From assembly GCA_947505245.1 (NCBI GenBank), contig CANNIZ010000003.1, positions 114,024-178,023 on the forward strand: a stretch of 64,000 bases of DNA. The letters are read 5' to 3'. Below the pieces are notes generated by a model, which worked only from the letters and a program-made list of their open reading frames with translations, had not been told where the DNA came from and made no database searches. Positions 25,507 to 34,329 of the stretch are shown piece by piece; the first letter of the stretch is position 1; each line of letters begins with the position of its first letter. Both the position numbers and the translations under genes were made by a program. Source of the DNA: Pseudomonadota bacterium. GTDB taxonomy: Bacteria; Myxococcota_A; UBA796; GCA-2862545.

Positions 25507-27200
25507 TACTTGATGTCTCCTGGTGCGGGGATGTTGAAATTCGTGCAGTAGTGCTTGTCAATGCCGTACTTGGACCAGCCTTCGAAGCCCTTCATGTCTG
25601 AGTAGTTCTTGCCGTAGTAGCAGACGGCGAGGATGTGACGAGCGACGATCGGGTAGGCGTAGTGCTGCGTCTCGGCATGCAGGATGGAGCCGCAGTAGTT
25701 GTCTCCCTGCGGCGCGTTGTTCGCGAGCGGGATGCCTTCCTTGCCCACCTCGGGCTTGGGCATGTCGTCGGGGTTCGTACACAGGATCATGTTGCCGTAG
25801 AAGTTCGGGTACTCGTCGGAGCTCACGGTCTTTGCGTACTTCTTGAACGCAGGCAGCAGGTTGCTCTTCTTAGCGACGCCGTAACGACCGTCGTCATAGC
25901 CGGCGTTGTGCGACAGGATGGTGATCTGCACGAGCGCGCCCGAGTCACGCAGCACGGGGTCGGCCCACGGCTCCTTGAACGTGTCGAGCGCAGCCTGGGT
26001 GCTCTTCGCGAGGTTCGTGCGCTCGTCCACGTCGCACTTGGTGATGCGGCATTGTGCGTTCGCGTTGATGTACTTCGCGTTCTTGAACAACCCGGCCGGC
26101 GGCGTCACGTCCGTAGGGGCGGGCTCCCACGTGCCCTCGGCGTCACTGAAGTGACAGCTCTTCACCTTCATCTTCATGCGGTTCGCGACCTCGGGCATGA
26201 ACTGCCACCAGCCGCGCGCGCACGCGTTGCTCTGAATGTCCGGCAGGTACGTCGACTCGCGGTAGGGGATGCCGGCGAACACCTCGGGCATGTCGTTCTC
26301 GTGGATGATCTGCGTCACCTCGGAGTAGTTGTCCTTGATGACGTCGAAGCGACGGAACGTGCGCTTGAACTGCACGTGCTGGAGCACCGAGGCGGCGACG
26401 CGATCGTAGAACTCGCGATCCCACTTCTTGCTGTCCGCCGCGAGCTCTTTCCGGCCGCTCGCTTCCGCGTTGTACTTCATGACGAACGCGTTGAACGGCT
26501 CCTCGAGGCCCTCCATCAGGCCGCTGGCCTCGAGCTCTTCTCGGTTCACCGTCGCGAAGTCCTCGAAGTACTCACCTTCGATCTTCGGGCCGAGCTTGAT
26601 GTCCTTGCCGAGGAAGTACCAACCGCCAACCGAAAGTACGATCATGGACGCGAACGTGGCCATGAGCATGAGGCAGCCGAGGAACCACACCGGCGCCATC
26701 TGCGTGCTGATCACGCCTACGCGGTTGCCGCGCGCGTTGTAGGCGGTTGGGATCTGCTGGATGGACGGGTTCTTGATGCCCGCCGAATTCGCGGCGGACG
26801 CCTCCGACGCGAGCCCGCCCTGCGTCCACTGGCCAAGTCGCTGGGCCTTGACGAATTCGAGCGTCGCGCCGCGCCCGATCGGGCCGAGATGGATGGCGCC
26901 GCCCGCGTTCAGGTACTGAGGGCTGCCGACCGGGTCGATCTCCTTCCAGTTCACGTTCGGGTGCGGCGCGATGCGGACCTGGTTGGACCCGACGGGACCG
27001 ATCGTCACGGTTCCACCGTCATAGGCGGTGATCACGGCGTGCCGCGCATCGAGGCCCCGGTAGCCCGTGAGCGCGAGCCCGCCAGGACCGGGGCTCACGC
27101 CTATGCGTACGACGGGACCGCGCAGCGTTTGCTCTCCGAGGCCGGAGAGCGGTCCGTCGAGCACCTTGACGACGACGTCCCAACGTTCCGAAGCGCTCAT
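25506..27200 (-). CDS. FHA-like / TM / lytic transglycosylase fusion
   Basis: 564 residues. Cytoplasmic residues ~10-115 look like a diverged FHA sandwich (VVRIGVSPGPGG, then LDARHAVITAY with the conserved His). A membrane helix at ~169-198 (VWFLGCLMLMATFASMIVLS) is followed by a periplasmic region with a soluble lytic transglycosylase signature: AGIPYRESTYLPD (Glu315, the expected catalytic acid) and ARGWWQFMPEVANRM, as in MltD/Slt enzymes. Start 27200 has GGAGGTGA directly ahead and lies 1 base after the stop of the pseudokinase gene. This would put peptidoglycan cleavage under a phosphopeptide-reading cytoplasmic head. Confidence 0.85.
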   Translation of the reverse strand: MSASERWDVVVKVLDGPLSGLGEQTLRGPVVRIGVSPGPGGLALTGYRGLDARHAVITAYDGGTVTIGPVGSNQVRIAPHPNVNWKEIDPVGSPQYLNAGGAIHLGPIGRGATLEFVKAQRLGQWTQGGLASEASAANSAGIKNPSIQQIPTAYNARGNRVGVISTQMAPVWFLGCLMLMATFASMIVLSVGGWYFLGKDIKLGPKIEGEYFEDFATVNREELEASGLMEGLEEPFNAFVMKYNAEASGRKELAADSKKWDREFYDRVAASVLQHVQFKRTFRRFDVIKDNYSEVTQIIHENDMPEVFAGIPYRESTYLPDIQSNACARGWWQFMPEVANRMKMKVKSCHFSDAEGTWEPAPTDVTPPAGLFKNAKYINANAQCRITKCDVDERTNLAKSTQAALDTFKEPWADPVLRDSGALVQITILSHNAGYDDGRYGVAKKSNLLPAFKKYAKTVSSDEYPNFYGNMILCTNPDDMPKPEVGKEGIPLANNAPQGDNYCGSILHAETQHYAYPIVARHILAVCYYGKNYSDMKGFEGWSKYGIDKHYCTNFNIPAPGDIK

Positions 27201-27201
27201 G

Positions 27202-29352
27202 TCACCTCCGCACGGCGATGTCGACGCCGTGCTGCGGAGAGAACTCATCCAGGATCTGCATACTTCCCATGCGTTCGCCGCCAATTACAAGGGTCCAGGA
27301 AGCTTCCGACAATCGCAACCACTTCTGAAGGTGCGCCACCAGCGACCGCGCCATGACGGCGGTTCCGACGGGCGCCTGGAACCTGATCGGCGCCCCCGAT
27401 CCTTCGATCTCGAACGACGCGAGGACGACGCGGTTCGGCACGAACACGACCTTCACGACCTTCTCGGGGTCGAGCACCGCGACGGTCTCGCTCCCCTTCC
27501 ACATCCGACCCTCTTGCTCGACTCGGAACCAGCCTGTCGTGTTCCCAACGAGATCACAGGGGGGCGCCGACAGCGCCTGAATCAGGCGATGCGTGGCCTC
27601 GGCGAGCGACTCTGCCGTCCGGATGCGGGTGCGCTGGGCCGGGCCTCCGTCGACGGAGACCTGGAAGTAGACCATCTCGTCGCGGCGGCCCGACTCGGGA
27701 CGGTTCGTGACCTCGGCGCCGCCCAACGGCGCGCCTCCCGACGAGCGGAGGTCGGACGCCAGCGGCGTGGAGGGGGCCGGGGTCGGCTCGACCCGGGACG
27801 GCTCGACGCGCGGGGCGGGAGGCTCCATCCGAGGCGCCGGTGGAGGAGCGACCACAGCGGCTGGCGGCGGTGCGACCGGAGGCGCTGGGGGAAGTACAGG
27901 CGCGGGAGCAGGCTCCACGCTCGGCTGGCCCCCCGAGCTCGTGCGCAGGCGATTCAACAGCACATCCGCGCCGCCCGCGCGGGCCGGATCGCGGATCTGA
28001 CGGGGGCTGTCGCCCATGCGACGAGGACCGTCTTCCGGGCGACGCAAAGGCCGCTCGGGGGCCGCGGCCGGGGCGGCGGCGACCGGTGGCGCGGTGGCTT
28101 CGGTGCGGGGCAAACCGCCGGATTCGCCCATGCGCCGGATCTGACGCACGGGGCTCTCGCCGGGACCCGCGGGCCGCGCGCTCGTAGGCGGACCCGAGGG
28201 ACGCGCACCGGTCGGAGGCGTGGGGGCCGCCGCGGCGACGGGGGATGCGACGGGAGGCGAGGACGCCGGGGCCGCCCCGGCCGCCCGCGGGGCCGTGCGC
28301 TTCCACCGCTGGGGCTCGTCCGAGGCCTCCTCCGCGGCGTCCGTGTTTGGCCGCGGGCCCTTCGGGGGCGGGAGCGGCTTCGCTTCCTCGTCGAGCTCGT
28401 CGCGCAGGGCCGCGAGCTGCTCTTTGGACAGGGCGCCGGTGTGGCCGCCCACCACGGCCGCGCCACTCTTGCCGCGCATCTTCGCGACGAGCTCGATCAG
28501 GTGCGGGCCCTCGGCGTCGGGCGACTTCAAGAGATCGTGCGCGGCGTAGATGAACTCGTTTACAGTGCGCCAACGCGCGTCTACGTCGGGCTTGATCGCC
28601 CGGCCGATCAGCTCTTTCACGCCTTCGGGCAGCTGATCGCGCACCTGATGCAGCCTGCGACCGCCCTCGGCCCGCGACGCCTGCATGCGGATGTCGTCGA
28701 CGAGGCCGTCGTACACCGGACGCCCGAGCATGAGTTCGAACGCGACGAGGCTCAACGAGAACAGGTCAGTCGAGATGTCCTCCGGCTGCTTCTCCATCCG
28801 CTCCGGCGGGCAGTAGCGGAACGAGTCCTCACGCAACTTACGGCGTTCATCGTCCAGGAACGCGAGCAGCTCAGCCTGCGGGATGCCGTAGCCGAGCATC
28901 TGCACGTCGCCGTTGTTCTTCACGCAAAGGCGCCAGGGGGAGATCGCACCGTGGGCGTGCAGCCCGTGTTTGCGCCGCTTGTTCTGCGCCTCTTCGAGCG
29001 CCTGGGCCGACAGGTACATCAGCTCGAGACCGGCTCGGATGCCCCCCACGCGCCCCTGATCGGCGAGCTTGCGCACCAGTTCGGCCACGGTCCACGTCGC
29101 GCCGGTCGCGAAGATGAACACGCCGTCTTCCGGGATGTCGACCAGGTCGGCGAACGCCGGGTGCGGGCGCGATTCGTAGAACGTGACGACGTTGCCGAGG
29201 GCGTTCCCGATCGACGGGTGATCGCGGAACTCGGCGTGGAATTGCAGCGCAGTGTGCTTGCCCTTCTCGGCGGAGTCGAGCTCCACGATATCGCATCCCG
29301 GACCGGCGACGCGTCTTCCGGTCGGGGTCATGCCGCCCAACGTGGTGCTCAT
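27202..29352 (-). CDS. Pseudokinase with Pro-rich linker and two UBL-like domains
   Basis: 716 residues. The N-terminal ~300 keep kinase C-lobe features (RYCPPERM, STDLFSLSLVAFELMLGRPVYDG) but the ATP/catalytic residues are gone: TALQF in place of VAIK, HGAISPWRL in place of HRDLKPxN, MLGYG in place of DFG. Residues ~310-550 are a Pro/Ala linker with repeated RRMG-x-S motifs. Residues ~560-640 and 642-716 each read like a ubiquitin-type beta-grasp (two strands, long helix, then VIGGERM and final strand DIAVRR). AAAGGAG precedes the ATG. Head of the operon with the transglycosylase fusion. Reminiscent of YukC/EssB (pseudokinase) plus YukD (ubiquitin-like) of type VII secretion, but homology is not shown. 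Confidence 0.78.
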   Translation of the reverse strand: MSTTLGGMTPTGRRVAGPGCDIVELDSAEKGKHTALQFHAEFRDHPSIGNALGNVVTFYESRPHPAFADLVDIPEDGVFIFATGATWTVAELVRKLADQGRVGGIRAGLELMYLSAQALEEAQNKRRKHGLHAHGAISPWRLCVKNNGDVQMLGYGIPQAELLAFLDDERRKLREDSFRYCPPERMEKQPEDISTDLFSLSLVAFELMLGRPVYDGLVDDIRMQASRAEGGRRLHQVRDQLPEGVKELIGRAIKPDVDARWRTVNEFIYAAHDLLKSPDAEGPHLIELVAKMRGKSGAAVVGGHTGALSKEQLAALRDELDEEAKPLPPPKGPRPNTDAAEEASDEPQRWKRTAPRAAGAAPASSPPVASPVAAAAPTPPTGARPSGPPTSARPAGPGESPVRQIRRMGESGGLPRTEATAPPVAAAPAAAPERPLRRPEDGPRRMGDSPRQIRDPARAGGADVLLNRLRTSSGGQPSVEPAPAPVLPPAPPVAPPPAAVVAPPPAPRMEPPAPRVEPSRVEPTPAPSTPLASDLRSSGGAPLGGAEVTNRPESGRRDEMVYFQVSVDGGPAQRTRIRTAESLAEATHRLIQALSAPPCDLVGNTTGWFRVEQEGRMWKGSETVAVLDPEKVVKVVFVPNRVVLASFEIEGSGAPIRFQAPVGTAVMARSLVAHLQKWLRLSEASWTLVIGGERMGSMQILDEFSPQHGVDIAVRR

Positions 29353-29468
29353 TCATGCTCCTTTCCGCGAACCTGAAGTTCGTGGACCTTCGGCGCCTGA
29401 CCCGCCGCTGGTGTATTACCGTACCAGAACATCGGGAGCTTCCGCACGCCCGGGTCACGGAGAACGTC

Positions 29469-31394
29469 TTGACACGCCGCGATCCAGACGAGCGAAAAGC
29501 ACACAAGAAAGCCGAAAACGACAAAGCCAAACGGGATCAGGAACAAGAACAAGAACAGGAGCAAGACCAACAGAAGGAGAAGGGCAAGGAGCCCGAACAC
29601 GCGCGGGCCCAGAATCAGGTCGGCAACGCAGCCCTGGCCGCGATGATGAACGCGGGCCCCGGCGGGCGAGGTGGCGGCGGCGTCGAAGTCGAGATGTCGA
29701 AGAAGAAGGCCGACATGGAGAAGGAAGGCCAGGGCTTCGGCGGTGAAGACGACGAAGGTGACCCGGTCGCCATGCTCGACGGGGATCTCGCCGAGGCGTG
29801 GAACCCCACGACCGTGCACCCGTCCGAGCGCCTCGCGTTCCTCGAGGCCATGCCGGAAGACGAGCTCCCGCCCGAAGACGACGCGCTGATCGAGGCGATC
29901 CTCGCGCTGGGCGATCTTCCCCCGCTCCCCGAATCCGCTTCGATCGAGCCGCTCGTGCAGCCATCTGCGGAGGTGCTCGCCGTGTCCACGCAGACGTGGA
30001 CGCGCGCCGTCGCCCGGTTCGTCGGCCCGTCGCTGGCGAGTCGGGCGTGGGCACGCCTGGTGACGAACCCCGGCCCCCTGCTGCAGGATCCCGGCGGGCG
30101 CGTGCTGATCCTACGCGCGCGCACGTCCTCGCTCGCCGCGAACGCCCTGTTGCACGGGCCCGCGCTCGCCGAGCGCGACGTAGCGACCACCGCGTTGATC
30201 GGCTTCGCGCTGGAGCTCGAGGCGCGCTCCTGGCGGGTGCGTGCAGGCCGCCTCGCGCTCGGCGACAACACGGCGCGGGCGCTCGCGCGCAACACGCTCG
30301 AGATGGTGCTCACCGAGGCCGATCGGCTCGGGAGAGTAGAGCCTCGGCGCGTGGACGACGCGAGCCTCGGCGCGCTGCATCGGGCGTTGAACACGTTGCT
30401 CGACGTCGAGGATCCGCACGGGCTGGTGCCGCGCAACGACGACAGCCACAGAGAGGACGAAGACGAGGACGACGATCCGCTCGGGCTCGACGCGGTGATC
30501 GCCGAATTCACGGGCGGTGTCCAGGACCCGCGCGAGGGCGTGTACCGCGCGTTTCTGCAGGCCGCCGACAAGGTCGCCAACGCGATCTACCTCACCCGCG
30601 TACGCATCGCGGGCGTCGCCGTCGCCGTCGCCGACACCGCGAAGCTGTGGACCAATGGCGCTCCCGGCGAGACGCTGCTCGACGTGATGAGCGACTTTGA
30701 CGCGAGCACGGGCGAGATCATCGCGCTGCTCAAGGACGTTGCCCGAGCGGCGAACAAGCGGAACGTGGCCCTGCGCACGCTGCGGGCCTGGCTCGACAAG
30801 GCCGCCGATAACCTCGTCGACGCGACCACAAGGGCGCTCGACGCGCTCGCCTGCACGATCGCGGGCATCCTGCCTGAGAACCCGCGCGTGCCCGCGTTCA
30901 TCGACGCGCCGTCCGATGCGCTTGGAGAGGCCTGGGGCGACGGTACTCCCGACCGCGCGTTGCCATGGATCGGCGCGCAGCCGACCACGCTCGATCGCGA
31001 CGCAGCCGCGATGTTCACCCGGTTCGCGGTGGCATGGGAGCCCCAAGGGCTGGCGGACGCGCTCGTGGCCCTGCGCGACCGCGCCAACCAGCTCGAGCGC
31101 GTCTACGTCGAGGACGCCTTCGGCACGCTGCTCGGTGCGGTGTTGCTCGCCGAAGGCCGGTATGCGGAGGCTCAGGCGCTCGGCCGGGAGCGGTTCGGAC
31201 CCGCGCTCGAACGCCGCAACGGCGTGGTGGCCGCCGAGGCTGCGCTGCTCGAGATCGACGCGCTCTACGCGGCGGGGCAGGTGCCCGAAGCCGAGGCGCG
31301 ACGGCTACAGACGGCCGCGCAGCTCGCCCAGATCGGCGCGCGGGGCGCGCTCACGCTGCTCGCGCGGTGGCTGCCGCCCGTTCACGAGGAGTAG
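29469..31394 (+). CDS. Large helical protein with GNAAL-type leader motif
   Basis: About 641 residues from TTG 29469, which has GGAG 6 bases ahead; the ATG at 29355 gives a longer frame but lacks a ribosome site and lies within the divergent gene's leader. The N-terminus is highly charged (DPDERKAHKKAENDKAKRDQ, then poly-Glu/Gln), followed by QNQVGNAALAAMM, close to the 'L-Q-x-x-x-GNAAV-x-x-L' motif that precedes cargo or DUF4157 parts in proteins associated with extracellular contractile injection systems. The rest is an Ala/Arg-rich helical array with no enzyme motif. Divergent from the pseudokinase operon. Could be a secreted effector, adaptor or assembly protein. Confidence 0.75.
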   Translation: MTRRDPDERKAHKKAENDKAKRDQEQEQEQEQDQQKEKGKEPEHARAQNQVGNAALAAMMNAGPGGRGGGGVEVEMSKKKADMEKEGQGFGGEDDEGDPVAMLDGDLAEAWNPTTVHPSERLAFLEAMPEDELPPEDDALIEAILALGDLPPLPESASIEPLVQPSAEVLAVSTQTWTRAVARFVGPSLASRAWARLVTNPGPLLQDPGGRVLILRARTSSLAANALLHGPALAERDVATTALIGFALELEARSWRVRAGRLALGDNTARALARNTLEMVLTEADRLGRVEPRRVDDASLGALHRALNTLLDVEDPHGLVPRNDDSHREDEDEDDDPLGLDAVIAEFTGGVQDPREGVYRAFLQAADKVANAIYLTRVRIAGVAVAVADTAKLWTNGAPGETLLDVMSDFDASTGEIIALLKDVARAANKRNVALRTLRAWLDKAADNLVDATTRALDALACTIAGILPENPRVPAFIDAPSDALGEAWGDGTPDRALPWIGAQPTTLDRDAAAMFTRFAVAWEPQGLADALVALRDRANQLERVYVEDAFGTLLGAVLLAEGRYAEAQALGRERFGPALERRNGVVAAEAALLEIDALYAAGQVPEAEARRLQTAAQLAQIGARGALTLLARWLPPVHEE

Positions 31395-31396
31395 CC

Positions 31397-31693
31397 ATGG
31401 TGCGGGTGTACCAGGGCATCGGGCCGGTCGACGCGTACATGGTGCGCGACTGGCTCGACCGGAACGGCATCCACGCGTGGATGCACGGGCAGCACCTGAT
31501 GGGCGCGTGCGGCGAGCTGCCGATCAGCTGGCCGTCCGTGTGGGTGGCCACCGACGACGAGCCGCGGGCGCGCGCCGCGCTGACCACGTACGAGCAGCCG
31601 CAGCTCGTGCACCCGGACTGGCTTTGTCGGTGCGGCGAGACGAACGGACCTGCGTTCGGGGCGTGCTGGTCGTGCGGTGCGGAGCCGCGGTGA
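31397..31693 (+). CDS. DUF2007-like small protein with zinc-ribbon tail
   Basis: 98 residues. The first 65 resemble the DUF2007 'putative signal transducing protein' fold (MVRVYQGIGPVDAYMVRDWLDRNGI, then SWPSVWVATDDEPRARAAL). The tail CRCGETNGPAFGACWSCG has two C-x-C / C-x-x-C pairs, likely a zinc knuckle. Starts 2 bases after the upstream stop and overlaps the next gene (TGATG), hence an operon. Confidence 0.75.
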   Translation: MVRVYQGIGPVDAYMVRDWLDRNGIHAWMHGQHLMGACGELPISWPSVWVATDDEPRARAALTTYEQPQLVHPDWLCRCGETNGPAFGACWSCGAEPR

Positions 31694-32124
31694 TGGACAA
31701 CCGCGCCGCGTTGGCGACCTGGCGCCTGTGGATGCGCCTCACGCACAGCCGAGCGGGCGACGTGACGCCGTGCGAGCCGTCTCGTGGCACCGGGCCGTTC
31801 GTCCGCTTCGGGGAGACCGGCGACGGCGACGCGATCGCGGTGTGGGCCCCGAGCGGCGCGGTGGAGCGCGGACCGGTGGTGCTCCTCGGCGACGGCGGCG
31901 AAATTCGCGTGCTCGCCAACGACGTACCGAACGCGCTCGCGCTCCTCGCCGCGTGTGGGCACGTCGGGATCGCCGACGTGGTGCTGCGCGGCGCTGAAGC
32001 GGGCGAGCCCGAAGAGGGCCTCGTGGCGTGGCTCGCAGAGACGTTCGGGGTGAGGCCTCCCGGCGACGTGCGCGCCGCGGTCGCGGGCGCCGCGCGGCGA
32101 AACCCCGACGTCCCTACGGGGTGA
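31693..32124 (+). CDS. Unknown small protein
   Basis: 143 residues, no signal or membrane segment. It has a beta-rich N-terminal half (FVRFGETGDGDAIAVWAP, VVLLGDGGEIRVLANDV) followed by Ala-rich helices; the pattern is that of SMI1/KNR4-type or DUF-type small proteins, but I cannot assign a family. The start shares the A of the preceding stop (TGATG). Its 3' end overlaps the convergent lipoprotein gene by 11 bases. Confidence 0.7.
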   Translation: MDNRAALATWRLWMRLTHSRAGDVTPCEPSRGTGPFVRFGETGDGDAIAVWAPSGAVERGPVVLLGDGGEIRVLANDVPNALALLAACGHVGIADVVLRGAEAGEPEEGLVAWLAETFGVRPPGDVRAAVAGAARRNPDVPTG

Positions 32125-32494
32125 GCGTGGCGACGCCCTTCGCTTCCACCGTCTTGGTGCAAGCGGGATCGCCCTGGCACTCGGGCGACTGGACGGTGAC
32201 GGTCTCGAACGTCGCAGCCACGGACTTTCCGATCAGCGGCGTCGCGTCCTTCGACCCGCCGGGGCACAGCTCGTAGTCGCTCGAGTAGGTGGTCGCGACG
32301 CCATCGGCGGCCGTGAGCTCGACGTAGCAGGCCGCGTCGCCCGACACGACGGAGACGACGGTGAACATCGGTCCTGGCGCGGCAGCGGGGGCCGCAGGGG
32401 CCGCGGCAGCTGGGACTTCCGGCAGGGTCGCGGGCGCGGGTGTCTCGGTGCCAGAACAGGCGAGGAGGGTGAAGGCGGCGACGACGAGGTGCAT
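32114..32494 (-). CDS. Small lipoprotein, unknown
   Basis: 126 residues. MHLVVAAFTLLACSGTE is a short lipoprotein signal (LLAC). An Ala/Pro linker follows, then a beta-rich domain with four cysteines (DAACYVEL, YELCPGG, SPECQGDPACTK) that probably form two disulfides. ATG 32494 is chosen over 32581 for its GGAG box and signal peptide. Monocistronic; divergent from the 581-residue unknown gene. Confidence 0.7.
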   Translation of the reverse strand: MHLVVAAFTLLACSGTETPAPATLPEVPAAAAPAAPAAAPGPMFTVVSVVSGDAACYVELTAADGVATTYSSDYELCPGGSKDATPLIGKSVAATFETVTVQSPECQGDPACTKTVEAKGVATLTP

Positions 32495-32552
32495 GGGGTC
32501 TCCGGAGTGGGTCCAACCAGTGTTAACTTCGCGGGCCCGAGGGTCCAACCAC

Positions 32553-34298
32553 GTGAAGCCGCTTGTCGCCATCGCTGTCAAACCGCCTGCCGTCCGCGTG
32601 CGCCGCGACGCACACTTTGCCGCCCCCGGGGAACGGGCGAATCGCTACACCCTGCCCGAGCGCCTCGATTCGGCGTCACCGGTGGGGTACCGCACGCGGG
32701 TCCCGATGACGGCCGCGGAGATCGAGCTTGTATTGCCGCTGTTGTCCCTCGCGCGCCCGTCCGTGTTCGTACCGGGACCTGCGCCCACCGACGGTGAGCT
32801 GTTCGACGAGTGCGCGTTGGGCGTGCTCAGCGCGCGTCAGTCGACGAATTTTCGCGGCCATCGCTCGGTGGTGCTCGGCCCCGAAGACTCTGCGCGCGCC
32901 GCGGCGATCCTGAAGAAGCTCTCGTGTGAGGCGCCCGTGCTCGACCGCGCGACGCACACGCACGTGGTCCTGTCGCGGCCCTACCGCACCGCGTTCACGT
33001 TCCTGCTCACGTTCATCGGGCACCGCGCGTTCACGAGCCTGCTCACGGTGCCGTTGCGGGCGTGGAACAAGCGATTCCACCACCAGGACGACATCCCGAC
33101 GATCGGCTACCTCCAGCAGCTCCACATCGGCATCCTCGCCGACGCCATGGAGCGGGCCGCGGTGATCGCTTCCGGCGGGACACGGCGCGCACAGGTGTTC
33201 CAGACCCCGTTCTGCGGCGACGAACACTCCGCTGTGGCCGAGCTCGAGGCGCTGTGCGGCGTGTCTGCGGCTGATCGTCGCGACGGTTGGCGGATCGCCA
33301 TCGTCGCGCAGGTCGGGGCGGCCTCCGAAGCCGAGCGGATCGATCTGCCCGGGGACGTCGCGCGCAAGCTCGGCGCGAACCTGATGGCGTTCCGCAGCGA
33401 GCGCATCCAGCCCGGCGTCAACGCGGAAGACAAGGCGCCGCCCGCGTATCAGACGCGCCAGGACATGGACGTGCCGGACGAGCTGACGGAGCAGGCCGGG
33501 CGCGCCGCGTACAACGCGTTCGCGCACTGGGCCGCGTTCGACCGCGAGAAGAGCAAGGAGCTTCTCCTGCTCGAGCGCGTCGACGTGCTCACGCCGAACG
33601 GCAAGGCGCGGCTGCGCGCGATCCGCGATCAGCTCGGCGACATCACCGACTCCGTCGTCAACGGCCTGCCGCTGTGGGTGGACCTCCCGACCGGACGCGC
33701 GCTGTCGAAGAACGCGGCCCGCGGCCGAAAGGCGTTCGCGCTCGCGGGGCAGCGGATCTACATCGTGGGGCTGTCGCAGTCGGAGGTGAGCCGCGCGGGC
33801 ATCCCGTGGAACCTCGCCGTGCGCGCGGTCGGCGCGGCGTGCTCACGAGGTGGGCTCTACGCCGAGCTGATGGGGGTGCGCGACCTCCCTGCCGACTGCG
33901 ATCTGCTCGCGGGGATCTGCCTGATGGCCGGCCCCATCAACCAGAACGACATCGGCAAGGCGTTCTTCGGAAAGTCCGATCTGCTCGCAGACGCGTTCCC
34001 AGGCCGCGACCCGACGTCGCTGCTCGTGTGGACGCTCAAGGCAAAGACCGTGGCAGACCCGATCGGCAACGAGGAACAGCTGATGAACAAGGCTCGTCAG
34101 GGCGCGCTCGTCGACCTGCGGCCCGCGCCCGAGGACGTGGTGCGGGTTCGTCGAGGGGGCTCGGTGGCGCAGTTCCGCCCCGGTGGCTCGGAGCGGGCGT
34201 ACGCGGACGTGGGCAATTTCGTCACGGACGCCGACGGGCGTGAGATCGCGAACAACCGCGGCACGCCGCACGCGGGGCGCGACGCCGCGGTGTGGTAG
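32553..34298 (+). CDS. Large unknown protein
   Basis: About 581 residues from GTG 32553 (frame open upstream to 32361, but that part overlaps the lipoprotein gene and reads as low complexity). It has a hydrophobic patch (TAFTFLLTFIGHRAFTSLL) and HHQDDIPTIGYLQQLHIGI, but no clear signal peptide. Later blocks RIAIVAQVGAASEAERIDLP, IPWNLAVRAVGAACSRGGLY and the C-terminus (GGSVAQFRPGGSERAYADVG) look conserved rather than random. I recognise no family. Its position after the GNAAL-motif operon suggests, but does not show, a shared function. Confidence 0.65.
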   Translation: MKPLVAIAVKPPAVRVRRDAHFAAPGERANRYTLPERLDSASPVGYRTRVPMTAAEIELVLPLLSLARPSVFVPGPAPTDGELFDECALGVLSARQSTNFRGHRSVVLGPEDSARAAAILKKLSCEAPVLDRATHTHVVLSRPYRTAFTFLLTFIGHRAFTSLLTVPLRAWNKRFHHQDDIPTIGYLQQLHIGILADAMERAAVIASGGTRRAQVFQTPFCGDEHSAVAELEALCGVSAADRRDGWRIAIVAQVGAASEAERIDLPGDVARKLGANLMAFRSERIQPGVNAEDKAPPAYQTRQDMDVPDELTEQAGRAAYNAFAHWAAFDREKSKELLLLERVDVLTPNGKARLRAIRDQLGDITDSVVNGLPLWVDLPTGRALSKNAARGRKAFALAGQRIYIVGLSQSEVSRAGIPWNLAVRAVGAACSRGGLYAELMGVRDLPADCDLLAGICLMAGPINQNDIGKAFFGKSDLLADAFPGRDPTSLLVWTLKAKTVADPIGNEEQLMNKARQGALVDLRPAPEDVVRVRRGGSVAQFRPGGSERAYADVGNFVTDADGREIANNRGTPHAGRDAAVW

Positions 34299-34329
34299 GC
34301 GCGATAAGACGGGGGACCCGGAGGCCACG

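Noticed and set aside
13414..29352. Classical type VI or type VII secretion system
   Set aside because: No sheath, tube, FtsK/SpoIIIE ATPase or WXG100 gene is visible; only the pseudokinase/ubiquitin-like resemblance remains, so a named system is not claimed.
29355..29468. Extra N-terminal 38 residues for the GNAAL-motif protein from ATG 29355
   Set aside because: No ribosome-binding site and direct abutment with the divergent gene start; TTG 29469 has GGAG at good spacing.
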